The position numbers were made by a program, and so were the translations under genes. Of a stretch of 64,000 bases of DNA, positions 46,883 through 58,561 are shown piece after piece; the stretch's first letter is position 1; every line of letters starts with the position of its first letter. The stretch is taken from positions 108,234,566-108,298,565 of the forward strand of contig NC_081185.1 in the NCBI RefSeq assembly GCF_029867415.1. Direction: 5' to 3'. This DNA comes from Vicia villosa. Lineage: Eukaryota > Streptophyta > Magnoliopsida > Fabales > Fabaceae. Under the pieces are notes generated by a model that searched no databases, was not told where the DNA came from, and saw nothing but the letters and a program-made list of their open reading frames with translations.

Positions 46883-47309
46883 AAGGGGTAGTGTTGTAAA
46901 TTCACCAGGGGTGAGCAAGAAGGTTAGGAGGTGGGTGAAGAAATTCTCAAAAACAATTACACCACCTAATCCTATTTCTAATTTGCAATTGAATAGTGGA
47001 ACTATCATTGAGAATGGAGTTCTAATTTTCATTAATTTTTATGAAAAATTATTATTTTTTCATTAAATAGATCACCAATCTCCTTTCTTAAAGCATCAAT
47101 CTTTTCTTCAAACAAATTTATTATCAAATCCGTAGAACATGGTGACATCAAATGTCATTTGATTTGGCGTCCAATGACGAGTTGCTACTGCAATTGCCCT
47201 AAGATTCACCTCTTTATCCCCCGTCTCTGGTGGAAGATGGTCCAATCCTGGTGAAAAATTGTTTGTTATAATTCAAACTTAATTTTTTTAAAGAATCTTA
47301 AGTTAACTG

Positions 47310-47870
47310 AGTTTATAGTAATCTAGAGGTTAATCAGAGTTCGGTCAAATGATAAATAAAATTTTATTGAAGATTGTTAAAGATTCAAAACGCATTAACC
47401 ACCTTAATCAAAATTTGATTAACTCACAATAGAGCTGTCAATTAGCATGTGTAAAATAAATCACAACATAGAATCTAAAATTTATAATTATTAACTTTTT
47501 TGTCACGTAATTTAGTGGTTGCAATTTCATTCAAGTAAATAATTAGGACGTCGTAAGTTCGAACTTGCACATTTGCAGTATCATATTCTTGCACACTTAT
47601 TAATTGAGTTCGCTTAACAAGACGGAGATGGTAAAATGAATGCAACCCGTCCACGTCGGACATGTCTATTTTACCTGCATTTTTTACGGAGCAAACCAAA
47701 ATTTTAATTTTTCACTCTCTAATATGCCCACCCCGTCCCATTATTTTTCGAGTTTTTGCAAGTGCGTGCATACACATAATTTTTTTTACAATTTTTAATT
47801 ATTAGAGGTGCAGTGAGCGCGGGCTAACCCTGCACTTATTTTTTGCATAACGGGCCAAAGTTTTGTTGAA
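47310..47870. repeat. dispersed repeat, copy 2
   Basis: The partner is 22330-22990, in the same orientation, with common blocks such as 'ttaaagattcaaaacgcatt', 'aaccaccttaatcaaa', 'tcaattagcatgtg' and 'taaaatgaatgcaacccg' (aligned with 'taaaataggcttaacccg'). Diverged; no coding potential. Confidence 0.65.
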
Positions 47871-48604
47871 ATTACACCCAAAATTTAAATTTTTTTAATC
47901 AATATTAATGAACAAGAATCAATTCTTCCGATTGATTTTGTCTCTTGTTCTTCATTCTTCGCTCTATTGAATCAATCACATATTGGTTGCAAGACGATTC
48001 TGCTGCATAATTATTATGAGAAAATAAAAGAAAAGAGGAATTGTAGAAGAAAAGAGTAATCAGGATTTGGAAGAAAAAGGGGAAGATGAGGAGAATTCTA
48101 TAGAACTTCTCTCTCTGCTATCAAAAACTGAAAAATTTTATTCAACTTTTCTCCGCTTATTACAAATGGCACGATAGCTCCCTATTTATATACTATGATT
48201 ACTTACACACTAAGCAATCTCTAACAAACTAACTAAAACAATGTTAAGTCAAAATTTTGTCAAGGTTAACTCCTTCCACATTTCAACAACTATACAATTT
48301 TGACTCACAAAATATTTCGACAATAGCACACTCTGTCAAAATGATGTTTTGATACAATGAATTATATTCTTAACACGTCATCTAGTTCATTGCGTCTAAA
48401 CTATCTACATTCATCATTGTTCTTAGTCTTCTAAACACTTTGACTTGCACACCCTTCGATTAATCATTAACGTTGATTAATTTAAATTGTTTGACTTTTA
48501 TTTTAATTTTTTTAAAGTAAGACAATTGAATTATTATGATGTAAAAATATTAAAAAGTAATAGTCAAACGGTTATCTAATGATAGTGTAAAAAATTTGTA
48601 CATT

Positions 48605-48608
<4 letters not shown>

Positions 48609-48692
<84 letters not shown>
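48609..48692. repeat. TA microsatellite, about 42 units
   Basis: Uninterrupted alternating TA over about 84 bp. The length should be treated with caution because such tracts are hard to sequence. Confidence 0.95.
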
Positions 48693-48695
<3 letters not shown>

Positions 48696-49618
48696 GTAAA
48701 CTCATACTTTTATTAACAATAAATAAATATATTAAAAGATATTTATTTGCATATTATAAATAATAAAATTTAAAATAATAGTATTAATAGATAAAAACAT
48801 TAATTAAATTTTATATAAGTAATTACTCTTAAATTGAGGCTATTATCTTATTTTTGAATGTTTGTCATTTATTTTTATATATTACTTTTTTTCACTTGTG
48901 AAGATTAGTTTTTAATGAGTCCTACATTTCATTTCTTTATAGTCAAATTTTAAAATGTATGATATCCATCATAGAAATCAATCCTCTTAAATTGAGAAGA
49001 CAGCGAAATAGACTATAAAGAATGACAAATAAAAATACTCTCTATTAGATATATTTAATTATATATTATTTGATTGAAATTATTTGTCTTCCCTTTGTCT
49101 TTTTGTAATTAAAAATTTTAGTATCATTTGTAAATTTTAGTTGATTGCAATGAAAAAAAAAATCCTTTTTATTATGTCTATTTTTTTGGAGAATTTATTT
49201 TATTTTATCAATACATATTTCTTACACTAAACTACTAAATTTTCTATTAATTTCCACTTTATCCTTTTTTCTTTCTTGGATATTTTCTTAATCATTTAAA
49301 TATAAAATAAATAAGTAAAAATAAAAGTGTCCCAGTTTATTTTTTCAAAGATTAACATTTATTTCGATTTTAATAGAATATTTCTAAAGATATTAGGATT
49401 TGGGAAAGAAAAAAAGTTCATATAAAATCAATGCGCCAACCAAATAAGGCATTTCAAATTCTTACAAAGAATTGCCAAAAAACTGGTTTTTAAATGTTTT
49501 TAACCATTCATTCCTTTCACCATGCATTGTTTATTCCAACCTCTATAATAAACAAATTGATATAAGGAGCAATCATAACTTACATAAAAAACTACACAGT
49601 ATTTATGGAAATACATTG

Positions 49619-52600
49619 TCATCCATCCTCTAGGATCTCTCTGTGTACGTGCATGCATGAAGTGCTGCAGTATTTGTAATTATACCGGTGGAATGGAACT
49701 TTACCAGCAAGTGATGAATTACAGCAGGAACATAATGTGTCACCAGCTAATCCACTTTTATTAGCCTCTGATGTATTATTAGATTGGATTTTGAGGGCAG
49801 CCATTCTTCTCTCAGCAGCAGCAGCTCTCTTTTCTCTTTCTTCAGCCTGCGCTCTTTTTATTTCCTCCTGTTCATAAGATAAAACAAATCCAGAAAATTA
49901 AAATATCAAACAGTTCGCATAATCTATTCCGTATATCTGTTTTTTGTTCTATTTTTGTGAAAAACACCAAAATTAGCATTTGTTTATATTCAACCAGCAA
50001 ATAATCAGTATTAACCTCTTTTGATAATTTCACACCACTTTTTGATTGTGATTGTCCTGTAGCAGATGTTGAAGCAATCTTCTGTTTTTCAGCAGCTTCA
50101 GCCTGAAAACCACATTCAAGAGCAACGGATATCAACAGCAATTAGCATCAGAACCATATATGATTGAAACACAACATGGCAAATCAAAGCTTCTCAACAA
50201 AAACTCTCCAAAAACACTATAGCATATTAAGAAAAATTGATAGTGTAGTTTAATGTATATAATTTGTGAATGAACATTACTAAATTGCACTGTATACATA
50301 AATGAATTTAATGTTGAATTTTCATATTCCAAGGTTAATTCGTAGAATAATATGCGGTATAATTGATAAAAGATTAATAAATGTATCTAGAAATTTGTGG
50401 AAGGTCATATATTAAGGGACAAACAAATGTTTCAAAAAGGTCTTTCACATAGGGACAGATAGAGTATACACATACGAAAAAAATAACTGATACTATAATC
50501 ACAAATGCTAAAAAATAATAAATTATTCAAAATTCATGAAATAATCACAGTTAGCAGTAAAAAGTCATAGATCTTAAGCAAAAGACATTCAAGTAAATAT
50601 CAACAACAACAAACAACAAATAATCAAGTTTATGTCTTTAAGGTTTAAAGAAACTAAACATTTAAATTTTAAATAATAGCTAAAGCTGTCAATAACAAGG
50701 GAAATTTCAGCAATTGGATAAAGTCATTTTGACCTGTTAATAGTTGTTTAAATTACAATTACAAAAAACAAAGCTTTTAAAGACAATAATAAGACACGAT
50801 ATCTCATAAAACAACTTGATAAAAATTAATTCCATTCGAACCACAAAATAATAAGACTCGTATAGTCACACATTATCACCCTTCTTGGAAAAGCAGCACT
50901 GTCTTTATCTGTGTTTCTGTTTTCCTCTCTCCATGATCATTTTACCCCAGACACATACAAAAACCAGAAATAAGCCGCCAGAAACAGTGAAGAAACAGGC
51001 CACCGGCCGCGAAATGCTAGGTTGCCGGTTGCTGGGATCACTGGATGTTGGGTCACCGTCTGCTGGATCAACGGATGTAGGATGTATGGAGCAGCTTCTC
51101 TGGTTCAATGTTTGAAGGTAAGATGGTGAGTTTTGCGAGTTCTGTGAGAACTCTAAAGCCCTAAATGGAAGCCAAAAGCCCAAAACACCCCAGCACCCTC
51201 AATAATGTCCCTTTTAAAGGGTATTTCAAGTTTTTAGATGTTCCATCTTTGTAGCACTGCCAATGACAACTTCGACACAATAGTGCGGTGCTATTGACTA
51301 CCTATTGTAATATCTATTATAAACAAATCCTATAAAACTAATGTGAGGTCATCATGCTACATAGAGATGGAAAGAATAAAAATGCACCTGAGCCTTCTTT
51401 TCTTTTGCCTTGCGTAATTTCTTCAATTCTTTTGCTCTAGCTTTTCTCTTGGCATCTTTTTCTGCCTGTACAAGCACAAAGCGACAATAATTATTCTTCC
51501 ATATGAGTTCATAGATTTGATCAATAAAAGTCAAAACCTCAATGGTCACGTCAAATGGGGACTGGCAAGAAACTTAATTGCAGATAAGGTTCCCTAAAAT
51601 GAAGGATATGTTTTTCTACCAATCATACTTATGCCCTGGTTGCTCTTTTACTGCCAATAATATTTATCGGCCAGTCCCAAATGCAGAGAAAGGTGGGTAA
51701 AAAATGCAATATTTGATTTTAAATCATACGACAAAACTTATTCTTAGAAATATCAGAATCACCTGCTTAGCAGCTTGTGATTCTTCCATTTCTTTGGTCA
51801 ATGCACTAGGCACTTTTGCAGCATTCCAATCCCATTTGTCAGGATTTGAAGCCATAAACCTTCTGAAAGTGTTCCTGACTTCCTTGTCAGGTGCCAACAT
51901 ATACGGGGTCTGTCCCCTTTCATCTTTGATGCATGGATCCAAGCCTTGTTCCAGGAGTTCCATAACCTTCTGAGAGTCAGCAGATTGTGCTGCTTGATGT
52001 AAAGGAGTTGACTTGTCAGATAACTCATTCTCACTTTCGTCGTTACTCGAAATAAGAGGTTCATCATTTTGGTTACTGGAACAAGCTTCAGCTTTGTTGT
52101 TTTTATCCAATCCAGCCATGTCCACTTTGCTGGCAGGAGGGGCACCATTTCTTTTAGCAATACGAATTGGTGGCACCGCGTCCTGTTGATGGCTCTGTAA
52201 AATTTCCTTCTCATCTGCTTCATAAGATACTAGGGTCAACTGGCCATATACACGTTTTGCTTCCCTGAGAGTGGGCCTGCGGACAATCATAGCAATATTT
52301 CTGGCATATTGTGAATTGGTAAAGCATGGCTTTTCTCCATCATAAAGCAGTTGACGACTATTTGAAGGTGCATGTATAAAAATGGAAATAGAAGCATCAA
52401 AATAAGGTCTCCAAGCAGTAAGCAGTTCGTGAACTTCCTACAATATTAGCATGCCAATAATCAGTCCAGATTTACATATCACTGAGCATAAATCCACATG
52501 GATCCAAACAAAAAAAAACAAAGGTAATAAGAAAACACTTTTCGGCAATTCCATGAGTATCTCCGAACAAGTATTCATCTGTAAGTATAATTGGAAGAAG

Positions 52601-54545
52601 AATACAACAGTCAATTCGTCAAAAATTATGACCAATAGGGCCAATTATCATTGCTACCTTGTAATAACAATTTATATGTAAACACATATTTGATAACCAT
52701 TATATGTAAACACATGGTGCACAATAAATTGGCTAGCTATATATGTTAATTTCGAAGTGCAAATAAAAAATTACTAGAATGGAGAAAAATATTTAGCAGG
52801 CAAAGCAATATAGCTTTGATTAAACAACCTTTTTTAATGCAAGTTCATTATAACGACGAAGTGAAGCACCGGCAGAATGTGCAACCCTTCCAGAAGCATC
52901 ATTTGTAGACTGTTTTTTCCCAGCCTTGGCCCTCACAACATATCTGCATATGAATGATAAGAGTTTAAGAATACACACAATTCATGAAATTCCATTTACA
53001 ATTTTTTATTAAATAAAGTTAGTAATAAATAAAATGAATAAGAAAATAGAAAGATAGACACTGGGTCAACAAATGTGAGGAATGATATAGGTCATACTGC
53101 CTTGTAAAATTAAGCTGAACAGTGTAAACAGACTACAAGAAGAATGTAGAGGTTATACACATCCATTTTCAATACACATTCATTTTCATTACACATTCAT
53201 TTTCATCACGGACTCGGCGGGTTCATTTGTTATAGACAAAACAGCTATGTCTCAACGCAAATTTTCTGTCACAGAAGCAGATGCTGTTTGCCTTCTTGAA
53301 GCCTTGCAGCAAGCCCGTATATTGGGCTTCCAGCGACTACTAGATAAAAAGTCAATTGCCGATGCCCGATATCACCAATGGCTCTACTAACCACTGTAAT
53401 GAGTTAGGCAAAATATTATCCCAATGTAAAGCCATCCTTGATGCTCACACTGATTACACAGCAGCTCATGTTAGGAGTGTAAAATTGATTGTAAGTTATT
53501 TCAGAAAAGGAGTGTTGTCAACATAATGTTTTAATATGGTGTATCATGCATATATTGTTAATCTTCACTCCACACAGTCTTCCTAAATGAACCTCCAACC
53601 ATCTTTCATTCGATAAATCATACAAAAAGTGCTAAACTATAACTTATTTAAAAACATTTAGTAACAAACAGCATTTGCTAACCTGTGAAATGTCTTGTGC
53701 GCCACAACCGTTTCACCATCAAAGACACACCCCGCAAAGTGCCCACCAGATGCAAGCAAAACAATCCTCAAACGGCTATTATCCCTGGGCTCAACAGTCA
53801 GAGATTTCAACCTCTCAGCCAAATTTCTCTGCACTTGTTCATCCTCATACAACACACTCTCATTCACATTCATTATCAAACACTTCCACACAGAAACTCT
53901 CTGCCCTGTCTGAAGACACACAAACAGCTTCTGTTTAAAGCTTTCACCGTACTTACTACCACGCACAACACTTCGAACTCGACCCTCATTTTCACTATCA
54001 TCGTCGTCATCGGTATCACTTTCCGAACCAGATATACTTGACACATCATAGTCTTTCACAAAATCAGATGTCAGAACCTCAAAATCTTCTTCTTTCACAA
54101 TATGTTTCCCAGCAACTGTCAGCTTCACCTAAAACCCAATTTTCAAAACACAATTTTCAATTTTTTTTATATTCAAAATTAAAATGGATATCCAAACTGT
54201 AACAAAAAACCCTAAAACTGAAAGTGAAATTCAAAAATTTAATAAATAGCAAATAATGAATTATATAGAAAGGGATTGCGAGAATCTAACATTGAATCGA
54301 TGAATATCGGATTTGAAGTGGGAACGTTGGTCTTCAAGAGAATCGAACTGAGCCTTACAAGTATTGCAGGTTAACCGAGTACCCAAAACGACGGCGTCGT
54401 TTGAGGGTAATTGGAGGTTTTCGTGATTTGCGTTGAGGTCGGAAACGGAGGAATGAGGAGAAGGGAGAAGACGGCAAGAGTCGAAGTAGTTTGGGGGAAG
54501 TTCGAAAATGGAACGGTGGCGTTTTTCTTGAGACGGCGTCGTCAT
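49619..54545 (-). CDS. ANKZF1: Vms1/ANKZF1-type peptidyl-tRNA hydrolase (ribosome quality control)
   Basis: Seven exons on the minus strand: 54545-54291, 54128-53683, 52943-52829, 52437-51763, 51465-51388, 50102-50016, 49867-49619; 1905 bases, 634 residues, all GT/AG and in phase. Start ATG 54545 ([18 protein letters not shown]). Domains in order: a C2H2-type zinc finger [20 protein letters not shown] with FKSDIH (about 57-82); the VLRF1 release-factor-like domain with [15 protein letters not shown] (about 209-223) and RAKAGKKQS, whose Gln (about 245) matches the catalytic Gln of the family; an ankyrin repeat [20 protein letters not shown] (about 415); a Lys/Glu/Ala coiled coil; and a C-terminal Cys/His motif [18 protein letters not shown] with [13 protein letters not shown]. 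Yeast Vms1 and human ANKZF1 cleave the peptidyl-tRNA of stalled 60S nascent chains, and Vms1 also acts with Cdc48. The call is strong; intron 2 holds a retroelement fragment. Confidence 0.92.
50885..51240. other. GC-rich island in an intron of the ANKZF1 gene
   Basis: The lower part of the intron between exons at 51388-51465 and 50016-50102 is unusually GC-rich ('gccaccggccgcgaaatg', repeated 'gctgggatcac' and 'gctggatcaac'-like phrases). It has open frames of 76 and 92 codons on opposite strands, neither recognised. It may be an inserted repeat or a captured gene leader. Borders are unclear. Confidence 0.4.
53240..53490 (+). pseudogene. RNase H-like (RVT_3) fragment in an ANKZF1 intron
   Basis: On the plus strand, opposite to the gene, the translation gives [20 protein letters not shown] followed by LGFQRLL, then after a frame change [20 protein letters not shown] and AHVR. 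This matches the pattern of the retroelement RNase H domain (EAxAxxxxLxxA..LG, CK.ll....y.....VrR). It is too short and broken to act and is probably left by a LINE-like insertion. Confidence 0.55.
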
Positions 54546-54960
54546 GGTGGCGGATGGTGGAAAGGGTTATGTGCCGCCGTCGATAAGCATTAACGGGATG
54601 TTCGGAGAAATTGTTTGGTTTGTTTAGTTGTTGGATGGGGAAGGAGTCTGCGCATGCGATGCTATACTACAAGTGAAGGAGACGGTTGGTTTGATTTGGT
54701 TTTGTTTGGAAATTGATCTAATTGGAAAAATGATCATGAAAGATAAATATGAATTATATGATGCTTTTATTAAAAATAAGAAGTGTGATTTATTATTCGA
54801 AGTTTCTGGATTTTCAAAAAAAAAAATTTAGATGGATCATTTGAGCGGTACAAAGTCAAACTTGTCTTATGGAAAATGGAGTGAATTAATAAGCCGAGGT
54901 TAATTGTGGTGAAACCTTAAGCTTTGTAGTTAAATTGACCACTATTTGCTCAGTACTCAA
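54546..54960. other. 5' flank of the ANKZF1 gene
   Basis: Includes a GC-richer stretch just upstream of the ATG that may be leader and core promoter; no clear TATA box was assigned. Further right there is no coding signal. Confidence 0.4.
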
Positions 54961-54979
54961 TAGTGCCTTCTGAAAATTA

Positions 54980-56040
54980 TGGTGTCATCATTAGTTGGAT
55001 GTTAAAAATATCTTCTTGCACGACAATTTTGATGAAACTGTGTACATGCACCAACCTCCAAGCTTTTGTCATCCTCAATTCCCGGACCATATGTGTTTGC
55101 TTAAAAGTCTCTATATGGACTTAAACAAGCACCGCAGACATGGTATCAACGGTTCACTGATTATGTCGCTACAATGAGATTCTCTCACATAATTTATGAT
55201 CACTAATTATTTATTTATCATCGTGGGAATGGCATGGTCTTCATTGTTCTCTAAGTAGATGACATTATCCTTACTGTTTCATGTGACTCTCTTCGTGAGT
55301 ATATTATGTCCTAGCTGAGTTTTGAATTTGCAATGAAGGATCAAAATCCTCTGAGTTATTTTATATGCATCTTTGTTTCTCGACATTTGGGAGGTATTTT
55401 TCGCTCTCATAAAAAAATATGCATAAGAGCTCATTGGACGTGTTGGAATGTCGTCATGCAAGCCAGTCCCAACATTAGTGGGTCCTAAGGTAATCCCTAT
55501 TATGTTCCAACAGAATATTGAAGTCTTGCAGGTGCATTATAGTACTTAACATTGAAGTCTTAGGTAACCTCTTAATGCATGATCCAAAAATATAACACAA
55601 TTTTGCCTTAAAACGGACCATTTGTTGCATTCATGGTATTGTTGAATTCGTCTTTCGCATGTATTCTTCCTTCATCGACAAGCTCGTAGCTTACACAGAT
55701 GCTAATTGAGTTAGTTGTTCAGATACAAGAAGATCTGCCTCTAGGTATTGTGTGTATCTTGGTGGCAATTTGTTATATTGGTCCGCAAAATGTCAACATA
55801 CCTTGTCTCGATCGAATACAAATACCGAATATTGAGGAACGACTAATTGTGTATGAATCATATTACATTTGAAATTTACTTTTAGAACTACATTGTCTTG
55901 TTACAAAAGCAACTTTAGTCTATTATGACAACACTATCACCATGTACCTGCCCGATAATCCAATTCATCAATGCACCAAACACATTGAAATGAATATACA
56001 CTTTTTTACGGGAAAAGGTTGATCAAAGTCAGGTGCGCAA
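54980..56040 (+). pseudogene. pol: decayed Copia pol fragment (reverse transcriptase to RNase H)
   Basis: Starts LDVKNIFLHDNFDETVYMHQ followed by PPSF, then, through frame changes, FIYHRGNGMVFIVL and the D-D box region near 55258, YFLGIFVSR-like sequence, and RNase H pieces LVAYTDANWVSCSDTRRSAS near 55690 and WSAKCQHTLSRSNTNTEY near 55790. Many stops. There is no LTR on either side, and it ends at the gypsy LTR. Confidence 0.75.
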
Positions 56041-56044
56041 ATTA

Positions 56045-58558
56045 TGTAACACCTCGTTTTTCTAGAAATTATTTATATTAATTATAATTTGATGTGTGTA
56101 TTTAATTATTATTTGTGTGATAATTGAGATGTTTTGGGCCAACAAGGGTGGTTGACCCTTAGGTTGAGAATGTAGAAAGTAATTAGAGGTGGGTAGATTT
56201 ATTTAGAATTATTTAAATGATTAAAATAATATTTTAGTTTTATTATTTAAATAAAATAAAAAAAAATAATGAGTTTGGGGTGGAAAGTGCGGATTATGGA
56301 AAATTAAAATAAATATTGTAAGTTAGTAATAAGTTGGGCCTTAGTGGAATATTAGAAAGATAGAAATTAGGTTTAATTTATAAGGAGAGAAGTGACGAAA
56401 AAAGTTCACAGTACGTGAAACTTTTGGAATTGGAGAAAAAGATGTAAGAGTAGAGAAAAGTAAGATAAACCTAAGGAGAGCTCTAGGGAAGAGAAGGCAT
56501 AGCCAAAAGCTTGAATATTTTTTTTTTTAAATTGTAAGGTAAGGGGTGGAAATTTGGTTCAATAATAGGGGTATGATGGAAGGGTAGAGTAGAGTTTAAT
56601 TCTCTTTTGATTGATGATGGATGTTGATAATTGTAGGAGAAAAAATTGTTTTTTGAGTCAATTCCATGTTTATGTCATAGTTAATATTTTGAAGATTTTA
56701 GGTATAATGCAAATTCTTAAAATTTGTTGAATAAATGTGTTTGGATTGATGAATTGTACGAACATTGATGCATATATGTTATATTAATGGTATGTGAATT
56801 ATATGTAATTTTGGATTATTGATATAAGATGTTTGGGTATGTTGGGGCATATTTGGAAGGCTTTTAGACAACAAAAAATTGAGTATTTTCGTCACAGGTT
56901 TTGTGGCAATCGATTACCGGCTTAAAAATAGGTTTTTGAGATTTTTGGGCTCGGTAATCGATTATTGCAGACTGGCAGAGAATTTTTTTAGTCAAATACT
57001 CTTATAATAATAACTTTTGATCCACAAGTCCAAATCGAGTGTCGTTCGAAGCGTTGGAAAGCTTACACGGAATTCTATCAAATGAGAATTTTTTTTAGGG
57101 GCTGAATGTATTGTGATAACCTAAGTATTTGATTTCAAGGGTTGTTGTATTATGATGGAGTGTTTATATGATGTTGTTAAACGATTGATTAAGCATGATT
57201 ATGGTTGTGGTGTTGTTGTGAATGATGTTGCTTGTTTTTATGTATATGCATGTTATTGTTTATATGGATTATGCAGTTGATGTAATACATGGTCAGAAGA
57301 GGGGCCAATATGTATGTGTTGTTACTGCTACATGCTAAGATTAATGCATTCATGTTGTCTAAACTTCAGTTCTTTTTGGTGATCCTCAATCCTATGGTAA
57401 TGGGTCGGGTGCGAGTAGCTAACTCATATTACCGGGAATTAGAGAAGCATCACTTATGGTGATGGTGGCGAATTGGTTTGCTCCGGTTCCAAGAGGAAAT
57501 CAATCCTATGGTGGGGATTATGGAGTGAAATGAACCTGAGTGTTCATATTTTAGTACCACATGCATGTTGAGTTAGTTGTCGAGTAGAATTGCATTTGTA
57601 TTACATTGGTGATTATGTTGGTTTTATGTTGTGTGGGTGAGAGCACTTGATATATTGATGTGATTTGATTAGTATGTGATGTTGTTAGATAATATGTTTC
57701 AATTGTTATTCACCGCTAATTATTGAATTTAATTCTCACCCCTTCCGTTTGAATGTTGCATTTATATGGGCATCATGCAGATAATCAAGAGTACATCTCA
57801 TGAAAGTAAGTGCAATCCAACCATGGAGTTGCTTCTTAGTTATCATTTTATTTAGTAGCATATTGCTCTAATTATGTAACATTGGGTTGGGAACAGTTGT
57901 TTTATTCCTTATGCTTGTTATGTTGAAGTCATAAAACTAATTTTGTCGTCGAGAGTTCTTAATCCGTTGATTGATTGTTTACAACTCTCTTAGTTTGTTA
58001 TTAAAGTTGGAGGTTGTGACTAAACGCCATTACTTACTTTATCTTCCATAATTGTTGATGATGATTCTGCTGAGATGATACTTTAAAATGGAAATGAGCA
58101 TGCAATGATATGTTATGAATGTCTTCCCATATGAATATGAGATACCGTGTAGATGAGTTGGATGTCGTGTAAACATCCCAATTATAAATGTGACCTTGAA
58201 CTATTAGGTTGAAACTCGTGTTACGGAACAAGATATGTGTTTTTTATGTGTGTGACACCCTATGTGGTTGTTGAATTATGTGGTATTTCATGTGCGATGT
58301 TTAGGGTGTTATGTTAGTGTGTGCATATTGTCGATGTCTTGTTTATTCTAATGTTATTTGCCTATATGAATAGATATGGTTGGTGGAAGAAACGATGATG
58401 CTATTTTTGAAGCTTTGGAGTCATTGGCTCAAGCTTTGGCATATAACCCTCTGAATCATCATAATGATGGAGAGAATGATGTGTTATGTGCTTTGAGGAG
58501 GTTTCATAGAAATAACTTTCCGATCTGCAAGGGGAGACATGATCCTGATGGTGCACAT
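56045..58558 (+). mobile_element. Ty3/gypsy 5' LTR and start of gag, truncated
   Basis: The LTR begins TGTAACACCTCG and probably ends near GGTGTTATG (about 58313), the near reverse complement of its start; length about 2.27 kb. It is followed by a leader and a gag start at 58378 (MVGGRNDDAIFEALESLAQA, then CALRRFHRNNFPICKGRHDP), a pattern seen in chromovirus-type gypsy gag. The reading stops at 58559 because the next Copia LTR inserted there. Confidence 0.7.
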
Positions 58559-58561
58559 TGT
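58378..58561 (+). pseudogene. gag: gypsy gag N-terminus, cut by Copia insertion
   Basis: About 60 residues with an N-terminal Ala/Leu helix region and PICKGRHDPDGAH. The TGT of the following LTR supplies the last codon and the next bases the stop, so the end is an insertion junction and not a natural terminus. Confidence 0.7.

Larger units (their letters stand above)
44325..46948. mobile_element. DNA transposon with captured Argonaute fragment (copy 2)
   Basis: It is flanked by the perfect 8-bp repeat AAAAACAA (44317-44324 and 46949-46956). The ends align with those of 24140-26548: GAAAATTTCTTTAGCCACCT on the left, and GAGAATTTCTTCACCCACCT on the complement of the right. Shared subterminal sequence includes 'gggtcacccccagcgaaaa' on the left and 'ttcaccaggggtg' on the right. 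About ten TTTCGGAAnTnnAnTTCCGAAA palindromes lie at 44388-44520, 44871-44930 and 46673-46881. The interior has a small two-exon gene (45003-45418) and the beginning of an Argonaute gene (46040-46491). No transposase is seen. It is a non-autonomous, Pack-type element inserted just upstream of the FHA gene. Confidence 0.85.
46957..49618. other. AT-rich intergenic DNA, repeats only
   Basis: It holds dispersed repeat copy 2 (47310-47870) and a TA microsatellite (48609-48692). The part just before 49619 should include the 3' UTR of the ANKZF1/Vms1 gene. No supported coding region. Confidence 0.5.

Noticed and set aside
54995..55177. A stand-alone host gene
   Set aside because: The translation is the conserved Copia reverse transcriptase block and continues downstream in other frames as a decayed element.
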